A stretch of DNA of 64,000 bases, from NCBI RefSeq assembly GCF_036669915.1, contig NC_089322.1, positions 16,298,219 through 16,362,218 of the forward strand, written 5' to 3'. A program made the translations under genes and the position numbers. The DNA comes from Pocillopora verrucosa. Its lineage: Eukaryota > Cnidaria > Anthozoa > Scleractinia > Pocilloporidae. How positions within the stretch are numbered: position 1 is the stretch's first letter; every line of letters begins with the position of its first letter. This document shows, one piece after another, positions 56,346-64,000 of the stretch. The notes below the pieces were generated by a model that was given only the letters and a program-made list of their open reading frames with translations, was not told the DNA's origin and ran no database searches.

Positions 56346-56516
56346 AGAAAGAGAAAATTAGATGAAGTAACAGGGAGGACTGGGGAGGCTGATGGCTTAG
56401 GAGGCATTCCGGCTACTCGGCTTCCCCTTACCACACCCCTGGAAAAAAGAGATATTCCTCTACAACTGAGCATGACACTGGAGTACATTGTTGGCCAGCT
56501 GGATGTGCTCACACAG
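56346..56516 (+). CDS. Coiled-coil exon of the FHA-RING gene, intact copy
   Basis: 57 codons, phase 0 on both sides, between TTCTTCAG and GTTTGT: RKRKLDEVTGRTGEAD, a Pro/Leu-rich middle, then LSMTLEYIVGQLDVLTQ, a helix that runs into the terminal exon. It is the only copy of this exon with an open frame and both splice sites. It could serve copy C across TRIM4. Expression is uncertain, because the next exon is truncated. Confidence 0.55.
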
Positions 56517-56843
56517 GTTTGTTGTGGAAACATTTCTGAACAGGGAAGTATTTTAGAAATCAAGAGCCATGGGGTGGGGATGCACTTCTCCTAATGACCC
56601 CATCCACCTGGTAAAAGGAACACCTGATCACAAGATAAGGTTCATTTCTGAAACAGCAGTTTGAAAAAAGGTCATGAACAGTCTCATATGATTTCTTTTT
56701 GTTGTACAGTGACAAGGCAAACATTTTGTCCAATGTGGAGATGAATTAACTTGGGCTTGGACACAATAATATTTGATTTTTTAAAGACATTTTTCAGTGT
56801 AGGGGAAAGATTGTCATATTTATCGAGCCACTTTTTCTTGCAG

Positions 56844-56966
56844 ACAGCTTCAATTTTGGAACAAAGGCTAATGATGACTGAGAATAAACTGTGAGAATGC
56901 TTGGATAACCAACAGAAAATCACTCTTCAGATCAGACCTAATGAGAAGCGCAATACAGCATCAGTA
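56844..56966 (+). pseudogene. Terminal coiled-coil exon after TRIM4, early stop
   Basis: Reads TASILEQRLMMTENKL, then TGA at 56892 where other copies have CGA (a CpG change). A transcript would end here with a shortened coil. Confidence 0.55.
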
Positions 56967-57059
56967 TCTAGAGACCATCATTAGTCATGTTCAGAATCTG
57001 TTAAGAATATTCCTTGTATGGTAGTGTTGTAAACTGTAAAATAAATTTACAATTGAGTG

Positions 57060-57560
57060 TCAAAAGTGGTCATGGATTGCATTGGTTTATCTCAACTTTA
57101 GTCTGTTATTGGTTTAGAAAGCCTATGCTGCCCTCTTGACCAATTAGGTGGGCCATTTGTGTATTTCCAGCACTTCGGGCTCCGCCAGTTTTTCTTTGAG
57201 TTGTCTTTGGCCTTTTGTTATGTTTCTTTTGTTAGAACAGTTTCCAACTGAGTACCAAAAGTGATGCTGGATTGCTTTGGTTTTGCTTTACTTCATTGTG
57301 TGATTGGTCCAGAAAACTTGTGTTACAATCTCAACCAAGGAAATTTAAAACTAAAATCAATCATGACCTGGTCATTGGTGTTTTTCCATGTTTTTAAAGG
57401 AGGTTGTCTGTTTTTACTCTGAGTTCTCTTTGGCTAATAATTAAGGTAACCTTTTGTTCTGAATGGCAGTTGTGATTACTTTGGTTTGGGTTTTTTGATA
57501 CTCAATTGAAAAGTGCTCGATGATTGGCAGTTGTGATCACTTTGGATTGGGTTGTAGGAC
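57060..57560. promoter_or_regulatory. CCAAT/ATTGG box cluster 5, decayed
   Basis: Colinear with the other four clusters, but several boxes are lost. Confidence 0.3.
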
Positions 57561-57667
57561 ACTCAGTTGAAATGCACCCTTTGAGAATAAAGTGTTTTAT
57601 ATCCAGATGTACATATCATATAAAGTTACTAGGGCAATATCAGAACTAGATGTAGATTAATAAACTA

Positions 57668-58131
57668 CAGTATTTATTCACTTATAAGGTGCACTTGGTT
57701 ACAAGACGCACCCTTAACTTTCAAAGACAATATTATTGTGACAAGCAAGCAAAATGAAAATTTCACATAAATACGGGAAATTACTGTACTTACTACAATT
57801 TTATCGGAATTGATGGTCTGTAAATGGAGAAACCAACAGCATGTCTTGTTCTCCAGCTTTCAAACAAACGGTTCCTTTCAGAGCCACCCTGGTTCTTTTT
57901 AGAACCAAAAATCAGTTAAGTCAATGATCAACATTGTTTGTCTTTTTTTTATTCATTTATTGGTATTTATTTACATACTCATTTCAGTTTATTAGGGAAA
58001 TTTGGAAAAGTTATATTTTGTTACGCGAAAATACTCGGTTGTAAGATGCACCCCAAGTTTTGAGCAGATTTTGATCAAGCAAGCATATTTTCTTGTAAAA
58101 AATGGTGTGCCTTATAAGTGAATAAATACAG
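57668..58131. mobile_element. 464-bp pogo/Tigger-like MITE
   Basis: Ends CAGTATTTATTCACTTATAA and CTTATAAGTGAATAAATACA are inverted with one mismatch, flanked by TA. Subterminal GACGCACCC / GATGCACCCC motifs also pair. The colinear places at 17290, 33195 and 41735 have no insert. No coding capacity. Confidence 0.8.
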
Positions 58132-58439
58132 TATTTTAATTTATACCAACTTTTGCTGTATGTTTGGAATGAGAACTTGCTTTACATTTAGTTGGAGGCT
58201 GAAGTAGCTTTTCTGAGAGCTGATTTTATGTGTTGTTCTCTGCATTTGATGTTCTTTTGTGTTTTAAAGTTTTTGTTGGTTTAAATACATATTCAGTAAC
58301 CATAGATCTAGACTAATCAGAACAATATTTGTCTTCTTGTGGATATGAGTTTATAATATCTCTTGCGAGTGAGATGTTGTTGACACTCAAGGATAAATCT
58401 GTATTAACCCATAGTCAATTAAGGCCTTCTCAGAGTTAT

Positions 58440-58975
58440 CAAAAAGATTTATAGTAAGTACAGGTACAAAGGCAGCACTAAAAAGTTTTGTTTCCATCAT
58501 TGTCATGCTTCCATGCCTGTTACCGCCTTAATGTAACAAACCTGCCTTCTGTGTAGAAAGGGCTTATCTAGAATTATTATGTATTATTTTTTACATCAAA
58601 CTTTCAAAAGGCCAAACAATGACAGCATTAGGGGGCAAAATGTCTTATTTGGTGTGTACACTGTTTGAACAGACTGGGTTCCGAAACGGAGTGGGCTTAG
58701 ATCATAGAAAGATGCAGAAATAAACAACAACCTTATGCACTTTTGCCTCCTCTGTGGATACTATTTTGTCTGTAACACTTAGGCAGGATCAAGATCAAAC
58801 CCTAGTTTTGTATTACTGATTTTGCTTCAAGATTATCATCTTTCTGCCAAGGGTCAAAAAAAAAATTTCGCTTAAGGCGTAAGGCCATCTTTATACATTT
58901 AGTTCATGGACCTGTTTCCTGAAAGTACCAGTAACTTAAAGGGCCCCAAACCATATTTTAAAGTTAATATACTAA
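58440..58975 (+). pseudogene. Last R-type relic; right end of the array
   Basis: Matches 400-600 and then 800-1110 with a gap over the FHA tail. Array homology stops near 58975. Confidence 0.6.
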
Positions 58976-59455
58976 AATAGTGCCTATTTTATATCTATTT
59001 TTTAAACTATTTTTTCCTTATTTTCCAGACTATTTTAAAATTATTTTAAAACTATTTTAAACCTATTATTCTGAAACAAAAAATGGTAAAAAAATAGTCT
59101 GGTTGGCAAGGCATAACTACTGTATAGATAACTTTAAAATAGCTTTAAATGGAGAAAAAGGGGAATGCAATTTGATGATAAAATAGGATTAAAATAGCAT
59201 TAATGAAACATTAGTTAGAAAAGAAAATAGAGAAAAAATACAAAAAATTGGGAAAAATAGGATATAAATACCTACATTTAAAATAGGTTTAACATATACA
59301 TAAAATAGGAATAAAGGAGGAAAAAATAGGAATATATAAAATAGTTATAAGAGACATAAAATAGACATAAAACAGGGATAAAATAGGAAAAAAACTTGAA
59401 AAAATAGGATAAAAATACACTTATAATAGGTTTAAAGTAGAGCCTCATGTATATG
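58976..59455. repeat. AT-rich array of TAAAATAG motifs with switched orientation
   Basis: The left part (58976-59080) has CTATTTTA-type motifs, the right part (59090-59450) the complement TAAAATAG. CCAGACTATTTT near 59025 pairs with AAAATAGTCTGG near 59100. Confidence 0.7.
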
Positions 59456-59720
59456 CAATTCCAAGGAAAAAATGTAATTCTTAGGAATAGCAGGTGTGAA
59501 TTTTCATGGTAAATTCAAAAAGGGAATTCCTAGGAATTCCGAACTGTAACAACACTGGTTCTAAAAACCTAGAAATTTCCAGAAATTCCAAGTTAATAGC
59601 CAACAGAGCACCAACGACTTTCCCTAAAAGGCTGTAAATCTAAAAACTTGCCAGAAATTCCTAGGAATTTTCAGGAATTTCTAGGAATGTTAAGAATTAC
59701 TGGGAATTTTAAGCAAAAAT
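59456..59720. repeat. Cluster of TTCCTAGGAA-type palindromes
   Basis: Repeated TTCCTAGGAATT, CCAGAAATTCC and related short palindromes at irregular spacing. Origin unknown. Confidence 0.65.
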
Positions 59721-60018
59721 TGAGGCAACTAACATGAAATAAATACTAAAAATTTAAAAATCCCAACTAAAAATTCAAGTATTCAATGAAATTTATTTAC
59801 ACACTTCACTTAGGTTTACATGTAAAATATTTTGACTGTATTTTAACATAAACAAGTAGTAATGTTAGGACAGAATTTGATTTCTTTTTCTTTTCTGGAA
59901 AACTTCATAAGAATTATCCTCAATTAAAATCTTGTTGTAACTGTAACAATAAATTAGAATGAAGTTATCCTAAGCTGGTGTTTGCCTTTTTTTCCTAGGC
60001 TTACAGCTTTCTCTGCAG

Positions 60019-60228
60019 GCCTTGAATGAGGTTGTCTACAAGAAGCCTTTCCATTTTGTATCTGGATTCCATGGCATAAAAAAAAAAATTATGAGCTCAG
60101 ACAAAGCCTTAGATAGCTATAAGGAAAAGGGCATTCATTGGAATCCTAATTTAACAAAGTGCACTGGGATTGGAACTTCTACTATATTGAATGACTTTCA
60201 TCTTGGAGTTAGCACATCTCTTCCATAG
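60019..60228 (+). CDS. Possible 3' exon, unknown protein
   Basis: A Py-rich tract and CTCTGCAG precede an open frame of 69 codons starting ALNEVVYKKPFHFVSGF and ending at TAG 60228. The codons look protein-like, but no family is recognised and no upstream exon was found. It could be a stray frame. Confidence 0.25.
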   Translation, partial: ALNEVVYKKPFHFVSGFHGIKKKIMSSDKALDSYKEKGIHWNPNLTKCTGIGTSTILNDFHLGVSTSLP

Positions 60229-60992
60229 ATTTTAATTTAAAAAAAAGGGCTGAATATATTATTTTGTTTTTTATCAAGGAGGGCTTCTTTATGTAATCAG
60301 GTTTGGTTAATCACAGTTTGTTTTATGAATCTAGAATGTTCCAAAACGTGACTAAAGTATGTAACCTTCAAAGGTTACTAGTGTAGCGGAGAAGACAATC
60401 CGAACGCACAATATAATTCACGGTTTAATCAAATGAAGTACGTAATCAAAATTACAAACGAAAATAAGGAGATCGGAGTGAAATCACAGATGAAGAGGGC
60501 GAGGTAAGATTGAAGATAGCGTAATTATGATTGATGGTAACGTTGTAGCTGAATTTGTGTGGTTCAAACTAAAAGAAAATGCAGCAGAAACCAAACTAAG
60601 AAAATATCCCTGAGAAATGTAACACTAGCCTAATTAACAATGAAGCGATTATAAAGTGAACTGAAAGCGAAAAATAAATCGATGTCCGTATCTAAAGAAA
60701 GGGAAATATCTTAAATGTGAAATAAAGAAAACATACTTTGGTCTAGCTCCTAATGATTGTAGATAAAATCGCCGATAGCGGATCGTACGTGAATAGCAGA
60801 CAAAATGAAATATGAAACACAATATTTGGTACGTGTGCTTAAATGAAACTGATTGAAATAAAAAAAACTTATTAAGTAATAATCATTAACCAACGAAGAA
60901 ATAATAGACCGGAACTAACATAACAGGAAAGTACACAAGTTACGCGCTTCGAAACTAACAAAGTAATCTTGAAACCTTACTGATAGATTTAT
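60229..60992. other. Non-coding stretch, possible old insertion
   Basis: AT-rich and unlike the array. From 60393 (TGTAGCGGAGAAGAC) the composition shifts, as at a repeat edge, but no matching end or second copy is in the window. Confidence 0.3.
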
Positions 60993-61132
60993 GGTAAAAT
61001 TTTCGCTCGGCCCCATACTACTGTATAAAAAAAAAATCTGTTTTCCCAAAGGCAATCTATTGTTTTTGTAATTGTTTTCTCTATCCAAGAACTGAATGCA
61101 TAATTTAGTATGGGCTGTGCGAAAATTTTACC
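60993..61132. mobile_element. 140-bp hAT-like MITE
   Basis: Inverted ends GGTAAAATTTTCGC and its complement, with further pairing over CCCATACTA, flanked by the 8-bp direct repeat AGATTTAT (60985-60992, 61133-61140). An 8-bp target is typical of hAT elements. Confidence 0.8.
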
Positions 61133-61312
61133 AGATTTATTTCATTGTAAAGTGTAAACTTAAGAAACTGTGGCATGCAAGTGACTGTTTCCATTCTCAG
61201 AATTATTTGAGTTTCAGTTGCGCTGAGCGTTGTGTAAGCTTAATTCAAGCCGTTATATCTATTTCTTTGGTAAGATTTTGATCACGTAACGAATATCGCA
61301 ATTTTTACTCAC

Positions 61313-61441
61313 CTCAACTTTCAAATTCGTAGCTTTATAAATGGCCATTCGACCTTTGTTCGTACCAGTCGATATGTCAACTGTTGTCCCTTCTTTTAAC
61401 ACCACGGCGCCAACGACTTCCTTTTCACCTACAAAACTCAC
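61313..61441 (-). CDS. Possible exon, unknown protein
   Basis: On the minus strand an open segment (EKEVVGAVVLKEGTTVDIS, then TGTNKGRMAIYKATNLKVE) ends at a good donor, GAG/GTGAGT. A stop lies upstream at its 5' side, with a possible acceptor TTTTGTAG between. No family is recognised and no partner exon was found. Confidence 0.25.
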
Positions 61442-62030
61442 GCTCTTCTCGTTTTCTCATTGAACCACGATAAAACCCATCTTTAGAAATGTCATATTAG
61501 GTAAAACAGTTAAGTAAAGAAATAACACGAAGCACGAGCTATCAACCGTTGAAAAGTGCATTCAAAGATGAGCGCGAAATGGAGTCTTCTTTGTTTCTGA
61601 TTTCGGACGTGATCACGTGGATCTTTTGGGAATTGTCATTGGCTAGTAAAGAGAATCCACTGGCTTGCCCGATTGCAGTTTCAAGAGAAGCGCGTAAGTA
61701 CATGCTGACTTCTACCTTGGATCCATGTTATGACGACGATATAAATAATGTGAACTCACTCTATGTAGCAATAATGGACAAGAATCGATCGTATTACAAA
61801 TGCACGATTTGTGGCCGAAAGTTGTCGAGGAAATAAAGACTCAAAGCCCACTTCTGAGCAAGCTTGGTTGCTGTGCTGATCGATTTGTTGATCAGTTTCA
61901 GTTAAACATGACCCAAGCGACGATCCGGGCAATAAAAAGTGGAGATTCGACGCTAAAGGCAAGCCTTCGCGTTCAACTCTTTGGCAAAGAAAGAAACTTA
62001 AACCAACACCAGCAGTTACAAAAAACGCAC

Positions 62031-62753
62031 AAATTTGTCCACATTCAGTTTTTAATTCATATCTCAACAAATATTTACAGGAATAACACCTACAATATGT
62101 CATTTTAAAGTGTATAGAATGGGCTTCTCAGGAAAAAAAAAATTCATTATTGAAACCCAGGACTTTCCTAAAAAGTAAAATTTAAAACACAAAATAAGTA
62201 AGACATAGTGTAAAACTTGAGGTCAAAAGTCACTTTTCCTCACAGGTATAGGTTACTCAAGATTAATTGACAACAGAAGTTAATTATTGACATGTCAGCA
62301 ACATTTCCTGAAAATCTGAAAGAAAAAGAATAAATAATGAATTTTTTATGAATTTTTATGTGCACCCATGTCATTCCAAAAAAATTAGCAAAAATTTGTC
62401 CACATTCAGTTTTCAATTCATATCTTAACAAATATTTACAGGAATAACACCTACAATATGTCATTTTAAAGTGTATAAAATGGGCTTCTCAGGAAAAAAA
62501 AAAATTCATCATTGAAACCCAGGACTTTTCTAAAAAGTAAAATTTAAAACATAAAATAAGTAAGACATAGCATAAAACTTGAGGTCAAAGTCACTTTTCC
62601 TCACAGGTATAGGTTACTTAAGATTAATTGATAGCAGAAGTTAATTATTACCTTTTCAGCAACATTTCCTGAAAATCTGAAAGAAAAAGAATAAATAATG
62701 AATTTTTTATGAATTTTTATGTGCACCCATGTCATTCCAAAAAATTAGCAGGA
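62031..62753. repeat. 361-bp direct tandem duplication
   Basis: AAATTTGTCCACATTCAG starts near 62033 and again near 62394. The two units are about 95% alike by eye, with small indels in poly-A runs. Non-coding. Confidence 0.85.
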
Positions 62754-62975
62754 AAAAAAAAATTTGTTGGGAAATTCGACTTTATAACAGGAGGATGGGT
62801 AGGCCCTGATGTGTTACTGGGTGAATGAATTTGCCTTTTAACATCCCTACTAACTAATGAGAGTCCTCCCTGAGAAAACAAGGACCAAATCACAACTATT
62901 CCCACTGACAAAGATAAAAGCAACAAGGTGAAAAAAGTTTTTTTTTTTTTTTCTGATATTTTTGAGAAACACAAC

Positions 62976-63505
62976 ATCTGAAAACATTGGAATAAACATC
63001 AGCAAAATTTGCCTGTGGTACTTCTTAGAGTGAAACACTGCAAAACAATCCCAATCCTTACTAACATGCATACACTTTTGACATTGAGGGGCATTGCAAT
63101 AAGATCGAACCCTGAAATCTCTCCTACCCTCTTTATAACATACCACACAGCGTCTCTGAGTATCAGAGAAAACTGGGATATGGACAGTTGTAAATTCCTC
63201 TGGGGTGGAAAGGGGTGATTTCAACATGGTATTCTCTGGTGGACTACCATAATCGGGTAAACCACAGAGTTGCCAACAATTTCTTCCCAGAAATCACCCA
63301 AAGAATACTGAGAGGGCCTTTTTAGAGCTTCATTGTCAGGAAACTGAGCCTGATGCTCTTTGAAAACGATAAAGCCATTGATTACAGCCATGTCAAATAG
63401 GTGGTAAACCATAGTTTTCCACCACTTCATGGACTTACGTAGTACACTATTTGTGGTTAGAATCTGGTAGCAGCAGAAGGAGCAGAGGGGCCACCAACAA
63501 CACAT
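62976..63505 (-). mobile_element. piggyBac-like transposase remnant
   Basis: Minus-strand reading. The part from 63505 to 63221 has RKSMKWWKTMVYHLFDMAVI and NGFIVFKEH, the conserved C-terminal part of the piggyBac DDE domain. The part from 63227 to about 62976 has CVVCYKEG, YCNAPQC and KDWDCFAVFHSK, the Cys-rich zinc domain at the end of these transposases. The two parts are in different frames, and the catalytic N-terminal two-thirds is missing, so it is a dead fragment. Confidence 0.8.
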
Positions 63506-64000
63506 TCAAACAAAAATATAATTTTCAATGAATAAATCAATTATCCTCAACATTTATAGAATAATATCCTAAACAAATTCAAGTTATTCTATGGTATACG
63601 CATTCGGAAATTATACTTGTTGTTAAATTTCGCAGGTTGGAAATATTTCACTCACCAGGAGCCATGGGTTCCTAAGTCGAAGCGCAAGCCTCCTCCGGCC
63701 GATCGTCATCTTCAACTTCTCCCTCGCTAAAAATATAAAATGTACACTGCTTATATTCCGTAAAATACTCAAAATTAACCGAATGAACAAGCGATACTAA
63801 ACTAAATCGCCAAATCGCCAACGAATTCCAAGCATCCGACGCGTTCGAAAAATGCATTTCTCCATAGCAACAACTAGCAGCTGATCGAATTACGCGTCTA
63901 ATATTTCGCTTGTGCAAATAGTTTGAATCGCATCACATCTCATCGCTAAAAACACACTCTTAGCGTAAATTATTGATTTTCAGAGTCGCAAAAATCAATT
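63506..64000. other. Window end, no supported gene
   Basis: AT-rich DNA upstream of the piggyBac remnant. A short acidic frame on the minus strand near 63672-63720 (EGEVEDDDRPEEAC) sits before a GTGAGT donor, but it ends at a stop first and is not called. Confidence 0.3.

Noticed and set aside
60393-60990. Possible solo LTR beginning TGTAGCGGAG
   Set aside because: No second copy, no clear CA end and no convincing target duplication in the window.
61579-61836. Frame with KCTICGRKLSRK, like the start of a C2H2 finger
   Set aside because: Only one Cys pair and then a stop; a GTAAGT donor-like site inside; too little to call.
63672-63725. Acidic minus-strand segment EGEVEDDDRPEEAC
   Set aside because: Stops before the nearby donor; cannot be joined in phase to the transposase fragment.

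Overview
The window is eukaryotic nuclear DNA: multi-exon genes with GT/AG junctions, long AT-rich introns and many small inverted-repeat transposons. The TRIM-NHL tandem family and the overall look fit a cnidarian, most likely an anthozoan such as a stony coral. This assignment is inference; no species marker was identified.

Positions 1 to about 58,980 are a segmental tandem array built from two gene families, all on the + strand. The first is an intronless TRIM-NHL E3 ubiquitin ligase (RING, two B-boxes, coiled coil, filamin-type Ig, six NHL repeats) with four intact copies of 733-735 aa: TRIM1 (4321-6522), TRIM2 (20551-22755), TRIM3 (36673-38880) and TRIM4 (52354-54558). An 83-bp scrap of a deleted fifth copy lies at 43118-43200. 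The second is a multi-exon FHA-RING-coiled-coil ligase gene (RNF8/CHFR-like) with three long copies: A (10372-16587), B (25443-32450) and C (44341-50416, with last exons at 56346 and 56844). There are also short 'R-type' relics in front of the TRIM genes. Each long FHA-RING copy is damaged in a different way.

TRIM1 and TRIM3 form one subtype (alpha) and TRIM2 and TRIM4 another (beta), by both protein and flanks. The array therefore looks like an alpha-beta pair (about 32 kb) that was itself duplicated. Each TRIM gene sits between exon 8 and the coiled-coil exon of an FHA-RING copy, so the TRIM gene appears to have landed in an intron of the FHA-RING gene before the array expanded.

The most interesting signal is in the TRIM proteins. 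The RING, coiled coil and propeller scaffold are nearly constant, but the NHL propeller varies at two recurring slots per blade: the residues flanking the conserved Pro, and the two or three residues after the 'AD/TD/CD' motif. This looks like diversification of one face of a recognition domain.

Mobile DNA includes a 488-bp near-perfect foldback element with 7-bp target duplication and an empty site in a paralogous unit, a 965-bp TA-flanked element with subterminal repeats, a family of about 200-bp TTAA-flanked piggyBac-type MITEs in the FHA-RING introns, a pogo/Tigger-like MITE, an hAT-like MITE, two THAP-domain relics and, outside the array, a broken piggyBac transposase (62976-63505, minus strand). 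The last 5 kb (58,980-64,000) is array-free, AT-rich and repeat-rich, with only weak exon candidates. Exon joins were read by eye from splice consensus and phase; no alignment or transcript data were available.
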